Assembly: GCF_004827385.1 (NCBI RefSeq)
Contig: NZ_SRXN01000010.1
Coordinates: 1-64,000 of the forward strand
Reading direction: 5' to 3'
Source: Ensifer sp. MPMI2T
GTDB lineage: Bacteria; Pseudomonadota; Alphaproteobacteria; Rhizobiales; Rhizobiaceae
DNA length: 64,000 nucleotides
Shown: positions 28,176-37,897 of the stretch, in pieces
How the letters are laid out: each line of letters begins with the position of its first letter
Position numbering within the stretch: position 1 is the stretch's first letter
Notes under the pieces: model-generated
What the model was told of the DNA's origin: nothing
Databases searched by the model: none
Seen by the model: only the letters and a program-made list of their open reading frames with translations
Made by a program: the position numbers and the translations under genes

Positions 28176-28627
28176 TGAAAGGTGAAAGATCAGCAGACTA
28201 CGAGCCGACATTGGCGACCACGCGGGCGTGGGTCGCGCTCATGCGTGCACAGCGGCGTGTGCTCTCGGCGATCGAGAAGGATTTCAAGGAGGCGGGCCTG
28301 CCTCCGCTCGGCTGGTACGATGTGCTTTGGGAACTGGTGCGCGCCGAGGCCGGCAGGCTTCGGCCATTCGAGATCGAGGCCCGCACGCTGCTTGCCCAAT
28401 ACAATCTCTCGCGCCTGATCGATCGGCTGGAAAGGGAAGGCCTGGTGCGTCGGGAGGCCTTCGACGAGGACGCTCGAGGCCGCTGGGTCGTCGTGACCGA
28501 AGCGGGCCGTCAGATGCGGGCCCGCATGTGGCAAATCTATGCGCGCTCGATCGAACGGCATGTCGGCGCAAAGTTCGGCGACGTAGAGGCGGTCAAGCTC
28601 GCGGAACTGCTTTCGCGGCTCACCTGA
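28175..28627 (+). CDS. MarR family transcriptional regulator
   Basis: A 150-aa winged-helix regulator. The recognition region is LAQYNLSRLIDRLEREGLVRRE and the wing is EDARGRWVVVTEAG. It is divergent from the GST gene, and the shared gap contains two palindromes, one overlapping its own start codon. Autoregulation and control of the GST are therefore likely. An open frame extends upstream through the operators but lacks a ribosome site. Confidence 0.87.
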   Translation: MKGERSADYEPTLATTRAWVALMRAQRRVLSAIEKDFKEAGLPPLGWYDVLWELVRAEAGRLRPFEIEARTLLAQYNLSRLIDRLEREGLVRREAFDEDARGRWVVVTEAGRQMRARMWQIYARSIERHVGAKFGDVEAVKLAELLSRLT

Positions 28628-28637
28628 GGCGGCCGGA

Positions 28638-29111
28638 TCAGGCTATCAGGGGAGCGGCAATCGCTTTCAGCGCCGCCTGCGCATCCTTTGGCGCAAGCCG
28701 TACTTGCAGCCCTCGCTGCCCGCCATTGATATAGACAAGCGTTTCTGCGAGCGCTGCTTCCTCGATCGCGGTCGGAACGATCTTCTTCTGGCCGAAGGGG
28801 CTAATGCCGCCGACATGGTAGCCGGTCTGGCGCTCGGCGTCGGCGGGCTTCATCATGTTGGCCGATTTGCCGCCGAAGGCGGCAGCGAGCTTCTTCATGC
28901 TGACTTCGCGGTCGGAGGGCACGATGCAGCAGACCGGCTTGCCATCCACCTCGGCCATCAGCGTCTTCAGCACGCGGGAAGGATCCTCTCCCAACGCCTC
29001 GGCCGCCTGCAGGCCGACGCGCTCGGCACCGGGGTCGTAGTCGTAGCTGTGCACGGTGAATGAAACGCCGGCTTTGGCGAGCGTCTGCGTAGCCCGGGTC
29101 GTCTTCGACAT
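28638..29111 (-). CDS. ybaK: Cys-tRNA(Pro)/aminoacyl-tRNA deacylase, YbaK/EbsC type
   Basis: A 157-aa trans-editing protein that hydrolyses mischarged aminoacyl-tRNA, typically Cys-tRNA(Pro). The YbaK fold is seen in SFTVHSYDYDPG, VLKTLMAEVDGKPVCCIVPSD and VGGISPFGQKK. The gene is followed 9 bp upstream on its transcript by the ArsC-family gene's stop, so the two are probably one leftward unit. Confidence 0.9.
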   Translation of the reverse strand: MSKTTRATQTLAKAGVSFTVHSYDYDPGAERVGLQAAEALGEDPSRVLKTLMAEVDGKPVCCIVPSDREVSMKKLAAAFGGKSANMMKPADAERQTGYHVGGISPFGQKKIVPTAIEEAALAETLVYINGGQRGLQVRLAPKDAQAALKAIAAPLIA

Positions 29112-29120
29112 CGCTGCCTC

Positions 29121-29471
29121 CTACGCGCCGAACGGGGCTTCGTAGAGCTCCGGCTTGAAGCCGATCATGAGCTTGCCGTCGGCATCGAGCACCGGGCGTT
29201 TGATCATCGACGGCTGCTTGAGCATGAGCGCGATCGCCTTTTCGGCCGTCATGTCCTGCTTGTCCTCCTCCGGCAGATTGCGGAAGGTCGTGCCCGAGCG
29301 ATTGAGCACGGTTTCCCAACCGAATTCGTCGCACCAGCGCTGAAGATGCGCCTGATCGATCCCTTCTACCTTGTAGTCGTGGAAGCGGTAGGCGACGCCG
29401 CGGCCTTCGAGCCAGCTGCGTGCCTTCTTCATCGTGTCACAGTTCTTGATGCCGTAGATCGTAACCGTCAT
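29121..29471 (-). CDS. ArsC family reductase (YffB/Spx-like)
   Basis: A 116-aa thioredoxin-fold protein. It begins MTVTIYGIKNCDTMKKARSW, with a single active-site Cys at about residue 10 and no CxxC. The C-terminal half has SMIKRPVLDADGKLMIGF, the usual Arg-containing ArsC/YffB segment. YffB-type proteins use glutathione, and true arsenate reduction is not implied. The start at 29471 gives the normal family length. It sits just upstream of ybaK. Confidence 0.85.
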   Translation of the reverse strand: MTVTIYGIKNCDTMKKARSWLEGRGVAYRFHDYKVEGIDQAHLQRWCDEFGWETVLNRSGTTFRNLPEEDKQDMTAEKAIALMLKQPSMIKRPVLDADGKLMIGFKPELYEAPFGA

Positions 29472-29552
29472 GCCGAATCCCTTCCCGTCTCCACCAGTGC
29501 GGGAAACACATAGCGGGGCACCGCCTCCGAGAAAAGCCCGCAAGCGCCCGCT

Positions 29553-30188
29553 TCAGGTTACGCCGACATAGCGGCCGGGCTTGTGGTTGATCGCAAGGAT
29601 CATGTTGACGACCGAGGCGCCAATTATCGAGAGCACGAGGTTCGACGGCGGCAGCACGAAGAAGGCGCCCGCCAGGATTGCCAGGTCGATGGCGAGCTGG
29701 AAATAGCCGGCGCGGATTCCGCATTTCTCCTGCAGATAGATCGCCAGGATGTTGATGCCGCCGAGGCCGGTGCGGTGTCGGAAGAGAACCAGCAGGCCCA
29801 TCCCCATCAGCCCGCCGCCGACAACGGCAGCGTAGACCGGATCGATCCGCGCGAACTCTACCCATTGCGCCGTCAGCCGGGAAAACAGCGAGACGAGGCT
29901 GACGGCGAGGAAGGTGCGCAACGTGAACGCCCAGCCGAGTCGCCGGATGGCAAGAACGTAAAAGGGCAGGTTGACGAGCGAGAAGACGAGCCAGAACCCG
30001 GCTCCGGTTGCGTATTGCAGAAGCAGGGCAAGGCCGGCGGTGCTGCCGGTCAAAAGCACTGCCTTGCTGTAGATCACCACGCCGAGCGAGACGACGAGCG
30101 TGCCGGTCAGGATGGCAAGCGCATCCTCGTAAAGCCTGTGGCGCTTGCCGGGCGCAACGGCAACTCGGGCCTCTCCGTCGACCTTCAT
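29553..30188 (-). CDS. YitT family membrane protein
   Basis: A 211-aa inner-membrane protein of the YitT/DUF161 family with about five or six helices. The family's GSTAGLALLLQY and GGGLMGMGLLVLFRHRTGLGGINILAIYLQ segments are present. The transported substrate is not established for the family. It starts 15 bp after the aminotransferase stop, which suggests one transcript with that gene. Confidence 0.85.
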   Translation of the reverse strand: MKVDGEARVAVAPGKRHRLYEDALAILTGTLVVSLGVVIYSKAVLLTGSTAGLALLLQYATGAGFWLVFSLVNLPFYVLAIRRLGWAFTLRTFLAVSLVSLFSRLTAQWVEFARIDPVYAAVVGGGLMGMGLLVLFRHRTGLGGINILAIYLQEKCGIRAGYFQLAIDLAILAGAFFVLPPSNLVLSIIGASVVNMILAINHKPGRYVGVT

Positions 30189-30202
30189 CCCCGCTGTCTC
30201 CG

Positions 30203-31372
30203 TCAGAGGCTTGTGAAATTGCGAACGACGGCGGCGACTTCCGTCGTCTTCAGCCCGGCGATGTTGATGCGGCCCGACGTCGGCATGTAGATACCGTGCT
30301 CGCTTCTAAGCCGCAGCACCTCCTCTTCCGAGAGCGGCAGCATCGAGAACATGCCCTCCTGAGCGGCAATCGCGCCGAGCGCCTGCCAGCGGGTCCTGAG
30401 TCCTTCTGCAAGCGCCCGGCGGATGCCGGTCATGCGCAGGCGCATCGCCTCGAGTTCCTCCGCCCAGTCGCGTGCGAGGTCTTCGTCCGCGAGGATCGTG
30501 CGCACGACGGCGGCGCCATGATCCGGCGGCATGGAATAGCTGGTGCGGGCGAGCCCGGCGAGGTTCGACCTGACGGTATCGGCGGAGGCTGGCGAGGCGG
30601 TGAGCGCGTAGATGGCGCCTGTGCGCTCGCGGTAGAGGCCGAAGGATTTCGAGCAGGAAACGGCGACAAGCACTTCGGGAACGACGCCGATGAGATGCCT
30701 CAGGCCGGCAACGTCCTCGTTGAGGCCGCGGCCGAAGCCTTGGTAGGCGAGATCGACCAGCGGCAGGAGACCCCGCTCCGCGACGAGGGCGGCGATTTCC
30801 AGCCATTGCGTCTCACTCAGCGCGCCGCCGGTCGGGTTGTGGCAGCTTGCATGCAGCAGCACCGCGTCACCGGCGGCCGCACCCTCAAGCGCGCTGACGA
30901 CATTGTCGAAGAGCACCGCCTGCGACGGGATGTCGAAGAAATCGTGGCTTGCAGTTTCGAGGCCCGCCGCGTTGAAGATTGCCGCATGGTTCGGCCAGCT
31001 CGGCAGGCCGAGCCAAATCCGCCGGCCGCCCAGGCGGTGGATAAGGTCGGCCGCGAGCCTGAGCGCGCCCGAGCCGCCAGGCGTCTGCACGCTGGCGACA
31101 TGGCTTCGTTCGACCGTGTCGCCGCCGACAAGCGTCCAGAGATGGTCCAGAAACACGCGATCCCCTTCGGGCCCGACATAAGCCTTGGTGTCCTGCGTTT
31201 CCAGAAGCCGCTTCTCCGCCGCCTTCACGGCTCGAAAGATCGGCGTGTGGCCGGTTTCGTCACGATAGACGCCGACGCCAAGGTCCACCTTGCCGGGGCG
31301 CTCGTCGTTTCGGTAGAGGCCGATCAGGGCCAGCAACGGGTCGTCGAGTTGACGGGCGAGAGCATCGAACAT
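30203..31372 (-). CDS. aromatic amino acid aminotransferase (TyrB/AspC-like, PLP)
   Basis: A 389-aa class I aminotransferase. The PLP Lys lies in SCSKSFGLYRERTG (about residue 244), and SCHNPTGG carries the conserved Asn. The C-terminal GRINIAGL replaces the usual GRxNxAG motif closely, with the carboxylate-binding Arg. It interconverts aromatic or acidic amino acids and 2-oxoacids. It faces an Lrp/AsnC regulator across a 219-bp gap with an inverted repeat 21 bp before its start, the usual amino-acid-responsive layout. Confidence 0.9.
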   Translation of the reverse strand: MFDALARQLDDPLLALIGLYRNDERPGKVDLGVGVYRDETGHTPIFRAVKAAEKRLLETQDTKAYVGPEGDRVFLDHLWTLVGGDTVERSHVASVQTPGGSGALRLAADLIHRLGGRRIWLGLPSWPNHAAIFNAAGLETASHDFFDIPSQAVLFDNVVSALEGAAAGDAVLLHASCHNPTGGALSETQWLEIAALVAERGLLPLVDLAYQGFGRGLNEDVAGLRHLIGVVPEVLVAVSCSKSFGLYRERTGAIYALTASPASADTVRSNLAGLARTSYSMPPDHGAAVVRTILADEDLARDWAEELEAMRLRMTGIRRALAEGLRTRWQALGAIAAQEGMFSMLPLSEEEVLRLRSEHGIYMPTSGRINIAGLKTTEVAAVVRNFTSL

Positions 31373-31392
31373 GCCGGGGTCCCTCTGGTGCT

Positions 31393-31410
31393 AACAATTG
31401 AGGAATTGTT
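31393..31410. promoter_or_regulatory. candidate Lrp/AsnC operator
   Basis: AACAATTGAGGAATTGTT is a perfect 7-4-7 inverted repeat located 21 bp upstream of the aminotransferase start, in the gap shared with the divergent Lrp-type gene. A binding role is inferred from position and symmetry. Confidence 0.5.
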
Positions 31411-31591
31411 GTTTTGGGCAGGCGGAAAGGCAAGCCGCATGCGCGACTTGTTTGTAACCTCTGTAAGGGAGTTCGAACACAAATTCGACGCTGCATTTGC
31501 GAAGAATTCGAAACGAGCTTACATGTTTTTGCGTGGAGAGCGCAATATTCGCTTTGGGTTTGCGCATTTTATGGATTGGAGTGAATTCGCG

Positions 31592-32062
31592 ATGGAGCGC
31601 GGAAAAACGGAGCTGGATGCGATCGACCGGCGGATCATCCGCCTGCTCGTCGAAGACGCGTCGAGAAGCAACAACGAACTGGCGGAAAAGGTCGGCCTCT
31701 CGCCGGCGCCACTATCGCGACGATTGGCGCGGCTCTATTCGGCGGGCGTCATCCGCCAGACGGTCGTCGTGGACCCGCGGGCGGCCGGCATCGGTTTCCA
31801 GGCCTTTGTCGAGGTGACGCTGGAGCGCACTGCCAGCAAGGTTGGACAGCGTTTCATCGAACTGGTCTCGCGCATGCCGGAAGTGGTCGAATGCCACACG
31901 GTTGCCGGCGATTTCGATTTCCTGCTGAAGATCGCCGTGCGCGATGTTGCGGATTACAAGCGCCTGCTCTGGAGCGAGTTCGAGCAGATCGCCGAAATCA
32001 AAACGCTCCGCTCGACCATCCTGCTCGACAGTCCGAAACTGCAGACGGGTGTCGCGCCGTAG
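31592..32062 (+). CDS. Lrp/AsnC family transcriptional regulator
   Basis: A 156-aa regulator. The N-terminal AsnC helix-turn-helix reads LDAIDRRIIRLLVEDASRSN then LAEKVGLSPAPLSRRLARL. The C-terminal RAM ligand domain contains VVECHTVAGDFDFLLKIAV. The ATG at 31592 has GGAG 11 nt upstream; an ATG at 31571 is possible but has no ribosome site. It is divergent from the aromatic aminotransferase and probably controls it. Confidence 0.88.
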   Translation: MERGKTELDAIDRRIIRLLVEDASRSNNELAEKVGLSPAPLSRRLARLYSAGVIRQTVVVDPRAAGIGFQAFVEVTLERTASKVGQRFIELVSRMPEVVECHTVAGDFDFLLKIAVRDVADYKRLLWSEFEQIAEIKTLRSTILLDSPKLQTGVAP

Positions 32063-32082
32063 GTGCGTGGCAACTGCTCAAC

Positions 32083-32260
32083 GCCCCTCATCCGGCCTGC
32101 CGGCCACCTTCTCCCCGCAGGCGGGGCGAAGGAGACTCGCAGCAACGCTTCACTCCCCAAATCCCCGTTCTCGGCCGCCGTGGAGAAGACTAGCAGGCGC
32201 GGCATCGTCCCTTCTCCCCGTCAAAACGGGGAGAAGGTCGCGGCAGCGGGATGAGGGGCT
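32083..32260. repeat. double RIME-like repeat
   Basis: An inverted copy beginning CCCCTCATCCGGCCTGCCGG with arms CTTCTCCCCGCAGGCGGGGCGAAGG is followed by a direct copy with CTTCTCCCCGTCAAAACGGGGAGAAGG and GCGGGATGAGGGG. The two outer ends are inverted repeats of each other, so the whole 178 bp could fold as one structure. It lies between convergent genes. Confidence 0.78.
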
Positions 32261-32271
32261 ATTTCAGAAGG

Positions 32272-33333
32272 TCACGCCTCGAGCGTGCCGGGCTTGCGCA
32301 CCGCCCGCGAAGGCTCCTCGCAAGCAATCTTCATAAGATCCGACCGGCGACGTGCCAAACGGGTCGAGACCCGGGTTACGATCAGCCCGTCCTGTGGAGC
32401 TCTCACCTCCACCGCGCCGTCCGGCGTGCCGGGCTTTGCGAGGATCGTCGCGAGCACGTCTCCCGCTTTCACGCTCTCGCCGATATCGCGATGGAACAGG
32501 ATCGCGCCGGCCCGAGGCGCACGGATCATCTCGATGTTGTCGAGCGGTACCGCCTTGCCGGCGAAGGCGGGAAGATCGGTGCGTGCCCCGGAAACCACGC
32601 CACGCCCGAGGAGAAACTGCCAGACGCCGTCGGCATCCTTGCTTGCGGTTGCCGGATAGACGTCGCGCGTGCCGCGCAGCTCCGCGGTCACGGAAAGCCG
32701 GCCGGGCAGGCTTGTCTTTTTCCGGCCCTTGTCCTCGCTTTTCCAGGCATGACCGACGGCCTCCTCGAAAGCGGAGCTCTCGCCGTCGGAGAGAAACACG
32801 GCTTTCATGTCGAGCGCCGCGGCAAGATCCGCCGCTTCCGGCCAGAAGACCTCGTCGATATAGGCATATTCCAGCCCCTCGTCATCACAGTGGAGGTCGA
32901 GCACTAGGTCGGCTCCAAGCGCCATGTGGAGCAGCTGCCGCTTCAGTCGGTCGGCGGCCGAATATCGGTCGAGATCTTCGAGCAAGTCGTCGCGTTCGCC
33001 TAGGGAAATCAGCGGGAAGTCACGGTTGAAATTGGTGCGGGAACCGAGATCGAAGCGACCTTGCAACTCGCCGAAATGCAACTGCGCCGAACCGATCGGG
33101 TTTGCCTGCGGAACGACGGTGATATCGCCGAGGATTGCGCCGTCGGCATCCGCCTGGCGCAGCTTCTCCAGAAGGAAATGCAACGCCGCCGTGCCCGGCA
33201 GCTCATTGGCGTGAAGCGCCGCCTGGATATAGGTCCGTGGTGCTTCCGGTTTTGTCCCCTTGAAACGGAAGACCGGCAGCCGCCATTCGACGCCCGGCGT
33301 GTCGCCGGCGATGATGATCTCGGAAATTTCCAC
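32272..33333 (-). CDS. succinylglutamate desuccinylase/aspartoacylase family protein
   Basis: A 353-aa zinc-dependent deacylase of the M14-like AstE/ASPA family. The zinc ligands are recognisable as His and Glu in ALHANELPG (about residues 42-45) and His in LDLHCDDEG. The RDFP segment is the substrate-carboxylate region. A C-terminal beta-rich domain (about 265-340) is seen in many long members. It hydrolyses an N-acyl amino acid or a similar amide. The exact substrate is unknown, and no ast genes are nearby. Confidence 0.85.
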   Translation of the reverse strand: MEISEIIIAGDTPGVEWRLPVFRFKGTKPEAPRTYIQAALHANELPGTAALHFLLEKLRQADADGAILGDITVVPQANPIGSAQLHFGELQGRFDLGSRTNFNRDFPLISLGERDDLLEDLDRYSAADRLKRQLLHMALGADLVLDLHCDDEGLEYAYIDEVFWPEAADLAAALDMKAVFLSDGESSAFEEAVGHAWKSEDKGRKKTSLPGRLSVTAELRGTRDVYPATASKDADGVWQFLLGRGVVSGARTDLPAFAGKAVPLDNIEMIRAPRAGAILFHRDIGESVKAGDVLATILAKPGTPDGAVEVRAPQDGLIVTRVSTRLARRRSDLMKIACEEPSRAVRKPGTLEA

Positions 33334-33456
33334 GTTCTCTCCCGCATTGTTCGTAAGCGCTTATCGGTGCTCCTGTGCTGTTCTGCAAGTATGTAAGAGT
33401 GGCATCGACGCCGAACGCACTTGTGACCCGACATCAGCCGTGCCGGGTTCTTCGCA

Positions 33457-34026
33457 TTAGAGCGAAAGCGGCCAGCGATCGACAATCCTGAATTCTCCCC
33501 GCCCTTTGCGCGTATGGACAAGTGCGAAGTCGCAGACTTTCCATGCGATCGGCGTCGCGAGTTCGATGGGAGGAGCTTTGTGGTCGCCGTAGTAAAGCGT
33601 CATATGGGGACTAATCTCACCTGAGACATATCGCAGACCCGTGATCTCCCGAACCAATACGTCGAAACCTGGAACAGAGCGACCGCAGGCCAGTATGCGG
33701 GGATATTGATGGCGGTGGCCGGCACTGACAAGGCGATCGAAACATACGTGAAATCGGTCGGCTTTCACGCGTGAACCGAGGTTCGCTGCGTACTCGCCGA
33801 CGGCTCTAGAAAGCCCACGGCCCTCGCGAACCTTGGCAAGAGACACATGGAGCCGGTCACGGTCGTAGATCTTTCCGGAAAGCCCATGTTTTTGCTGATC
33901 CCAGCGCGCAACTTCCAATGCCTGTTCCGCCGCTTGCGCTTCCGGCAGAACCGCAAAGTAAAAGATATCGATCGCACGCGGAGGGAGAGAAGAGCCCAAG
34001 TCCAGAGAAAGCTGGTGCGAATTCAT
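33457..34026 (-). CDS. 2'-5' RNA ligase family protein (2H phosphoesterase)
   Basis: A 189-aa protein with the two HxS/T motifs of 2H phosphoesterases: RLHVSLAKV (about residue 60) and SPHMTLYYG (about 145). Members act as 2'-5' RNA ligases or cyclic phosphodiesterases, and the physiological substrate is usually unknown. The start at 34026 gives MNSHQLSLDLGSS. It lies downstream of guaA but is separated from it by a strong terminator. Confidence 0.82.
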   Translation of the reverse strand: MNSHQLSLDLGSSLPPRAIDIFYFAVLPEAQAAEQALEVARWDQQKHGLSGKIYDRDRLHVSLAKVREGRGLSRAVGEYAANLGSRVKADRFHVCFDRLVSAGHRHQYPRILACGRSVPGFDVLVREITGLRYVSGEISPHMTLYYGDHKAPPIELATPIAWKVCDFALVHTRKGRGEFRIVDRWPLSL

Positions 34027-34075
34027 GGATTGCTCCGGCGTATCCAGCAGAGTCGAAGCAAGTACATGGGAATGC

Positions 34076-34100
34076 AAAAAGGGCGCGCCAAGACGCGCCC
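34076..34100 (-). terminator. intrinsic terminator after guaA
   Basis: On the minus strand GGGCGCG and CGCGCCC form a 7-bp stem around TCTTGG, followed by TTTTT (complement of 34076-34080). It lies 36 bp past the guaA stop. Confidence 0.85.
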
Positions 34101-34135
34101 TTCACAAATTCGGGCAAGCGAAGACTATGGAGTGC

Positions 34136-35698
<1,563 letters not shown>

Positions 35699-35806
35699 AG
35701 CGGGCCTTCAAGCTTGATCATGGCGAGCCTTTAATGAAAGCCCGCCCTCGGCGCAACGATTACATTGCACCCCGACAATATACAGCATACCGCCGGGTGA
35801 AGAGCG

Positions 35807-36445
35807 TCAGAGCTGGATCTCGCCGTTGTCGAACGCTGCCTCCAGCCGGTCGATCGCGGCGGCGAGCTTCTCGTCGATGACGTGGAGATATTCCGTCCAG
35901 TCATCGACATGCTTCAATTCCGCCTTGCCATCCGAAATGCCGCGCAGGCCGATCAGCGGCAGGCCAAAGGACTGGCAGGCACGCAGGACCGCGAAGGTCT
36001 CCATCTCGACCATGTCTGCGTCGATGCCGTCATACGCCTTTCCTGAGACGATGTTGGCGCCGGTCGAAAGCCGGGCCTCCTTCACGCCCGGGATGCGCAA
36101 CGGCAGTTTCACGACCGCGGGAAGATCGAGGAACGGTGTCGCTCCCTTCTCGAAGCCGAGTACGGAAGCGTCCATGTCGCGATAGCCGACCGACGTCGCC
36201 TGGTAGACTTCGGTCTGTTCGAGTGTCGCGGACCCCGCCGAGCCGAGCGAAACGACGAGATTGGGCAGGCTGTTGGCCGCATCGAGTTTGGCGAGCGTCT
36301 TCGTCAATGTGACGGCGGCCTCGACCGGGCCGACGCCGGTCATCAGCGGCGCAATCCGGGCGCGCAGATTGGGCCCGTATTCCGCATCGACCGCCATCAC
36401 GTAAAGGATCGTCTTGCCCGCTACGCGCTTCAGTTCAAAGCTCAT
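35807..36445 (-). CDS. 5'-methylthioadenosine/S-adenosylhomocysteine nucleosidase-like phosphorylase
   Basis: A 212-aa PNP/UDP-family nucleosidase. It has the N-terminal MTGVGPVEAAV, the LVVSLGSAGS segment, the catalytic Glu in DADMVEMETFAVL and the catalytic Asp in RGISDGKAE. Members release adenine from MTA or SAH, so a role in methyl-cycle salvage is likely. The assignment to this subgroup is inferred. Its ATG overlaps the thioesterase stop as ATGA, so the two genes are translationally coupled. Confidence 0.85.
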   Translation of the reverse strand: MSFELKRVAGKTILYVMAVDAEYGPNLRARIAPLMTGVGPVEAAVTLTKTLAKLDAANSLPNLVVSLGSAGSATLEQTEVYQATSVGYRDMDASVLGFEKGATPFLDLPAVVKLPLRIPGVKEARLSTGANIVSGKAYDGIDADMVEMETFAVLRACQSFGLPLIGLRGISDGKAELKHVDDWTEYLHVIDEKLAAAIDRLEAAFDNGEIQL

Positions 36446-36951
36446 CCCTCGATCCCTTCACGTCCGCGCACCACCATCATGGTTCCTGTCATCGAGGCGA
36501 TCAGCTTTGCCGGCCCGTCCGGCCGGATGGCATAGGCCCGCCCGTCCGAAACGATGATCGTCGTGCCGGGCTTCGTCACCTCGCCACGGAAGAGAAAGCG
36601 ATCGCCGCGGCCGGGCGAAAGCAGGTTCACCTTGAACTCGATGGTCAGCAGCGACGCCTCGGGATCGATGACGGAATAGGCGGCATAGGTGCCGGCGGCG
36701 TCGAGAGCGGCGGAAATCACGCCGGCATGCAGCAGGCCGTGCTGCTGCGTCAGCTTGGGGTCGAAGGGCAGCTCGATCTCGACCGTTCCCGGTTCGATGC
36801 GTGTCAGCTCCGCGCCGATCGTACGCATCGCCGCCTGGCGATCGAAACTTTCCCGGATGCGGGCGTAAAAATCATGCGGCTCGTCGTCGATCAATAGAAA
36901 GGGCCTTTCCGAGGGCGGGGCCGAGCGCCCGCGTCGGGCCGACAGTGGCAT
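36442..36951 (-). CDS. PaaI family thioesterase (hotdog fold), start uncertain
   Basis: A hotdog-fold thioesterase. The core has LTQQHGLLHAGVISAALDAAGTYAA (HGLLHAGV being the family signature) and a strand pattern ending TGTMMVV. It probably hydrolyses acyl-CoA thioesters. The start is unclear: ATGs at 37041 and 36951 lack ribosome sites, and a TTG at 36894 preceded by AAAGG would give a typical 150-aa protein. The stop overlaps the downstream nucleosidase start by 4 bp. The upstream region runs into a mobile hairpin element at 37100. Confidence 0.75.
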   Translation of the reverse strand: MPLSARRGRSAPPSERPFLLIDDEPHDFYARIRESFDRQAAMRTIGAELTRIEPGTVEIELPFDPKLTQQHGLLHAGVISAALDAAGTYAAYSVIDPEASLLTIEFKVNLLSPGRGDRFLFRGEVTKPGTTIIVSDGRAYAIRPDGPAKLIASMTGTMMVVRGREGIEG

Positions 36952-37099
36952 GTGAGCGGAAGCAGGACAAGCGCGGGCGAGGCGGAAATCGATGCGCTGG
37001 GAAGCCACCAGGCCCGACAGAACCACATCCGGGCGAAACATGCGCCAATTGGAGCGCTTACTTGCTTTTCGCGGAACCCGGCTGATCTATATATGCCTA

Positions 37100-37326
37100 G
37101 GCTCAGGACCTATTAATTTCGTGCGTTCTGCTCAGGTCCATGGGATTCAATGGAAGAAATTGTTTTCGATCAGGCGGCCCATGGACCTGAACCCAAAGGG
37201 CGTGGCGGATTTCGCGCCTGACCGCGTCGGGAAGATTTGAAAATGTTCGGCATTTCCTGCATCTTTCCTCCTTCTCAGGCACGAAATCCGCCACGCAGAA
37301 TGGACGAATTTAATAGGTCCTGAGCC
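37100..37326. mobile_element. 227-bp MITE-like element with nested inverted repeats
   Basis: The ends are inverted repeats: GGCTCAGGACCTATTAA (37100-37116) and TTAATAGGTCCTGAGCC (37310-37326), with similarity continuing inward to about 30 bp. Two further inverted pairs are nested inside: TCAGGTCCATGGG (37132-37144) with CCCATGGACCTGA (37178-37190), and a 22-bp pair at 37200-37221 and 37275-37296 with one mismatch. There is no transposase, so it would need one in trans. No target duplication was obvious. The right end lies 4 bp from a GNAT start codon. Confidence 0.7.
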
Positions 37327-37330
37327 GAGG

Positions 37331-37885
37331 ATGAGAAACATCAGACGCATTGAAATCCGACCGGCCGAACCCGACGATGTCCTGATGATGGCATCGGTGC
37401 TCGTCGAAACCTGGCGGTCGGCGTTTCGGGGCATCATCTCCGACGCGTATCTCGATGCGATGACGGTCGAGGATCAGGCGATCCGACATGCGCGCCGAAT
37501 GCGCGCCGCAGGCGTTTTCCACATCGTCGCGGCCGACATGGCCTCGCGGAAGGTGATCGGCCTTGCGAGTTACGGGCGAGCACGAGGGATGCCGCCGGCC
37601 TTCGACCGCGAGCTCTACACGCTCTACCTGCTGGAGGAATTCCAGGGCGCCGGCATCGGCTCCGCACTGGTACGCACCGTTGCGCGGCATTGCCGGGACA
37701 CGGGCGCGTCGTCGCTTTTTGCCTGGGTGCTGGCGGGCAATCCAAACCGCGCGTTTTATGAACGGCTCGGGGCGCGTGTCGTCGGGCGAGGGCGCGTCAG
37801 CGTCGGCGGTGAAAATTATGATCAGGTCGCCTATCGCTGGGACGATCTCGCGACGCTTTCAGGCGCCGGGAATGCCGCGATGTGA
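37331..37885 (+). CDS. GNAT family N-acetyltransferase
   Basis: A 184-aa acetyltransferase. The acetyl-CoA binding motif A is seen as LYTLYLLEEFQGAGIGSALVRTV (Q/RxxGxG/A), and NPNRAFYERLGARVVGRG is motif B. The substrate is unknown. The ATG at 37331 lies 4 bp after the right end of a MITE-like element, whose insertion must have replaced the native upstream region; only GAGG, too close to the ATG, is seen as ribosome site. Its stop is 12 bp from the convergent DUF1513 gene. Confidence 0.8.
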   Translation: MRNIRRIEIRPAEPDDVLMMASVLVETWRSAFRGIISDAYLDAMTVEDQAIRHARRMRAAGVFHIVAADMASRKVIGLASYGRARGMPPAFDRELYTLYLLEEFQGAGIGSALVRTVARHCRDTGASSLFAWVLAGNPNRAFYERLGARVVGRGRVSVGGENYDQVAYRWDDLATLSGAGNAAM

Positions 37886-37897
37886 CGTCGGCCACTT

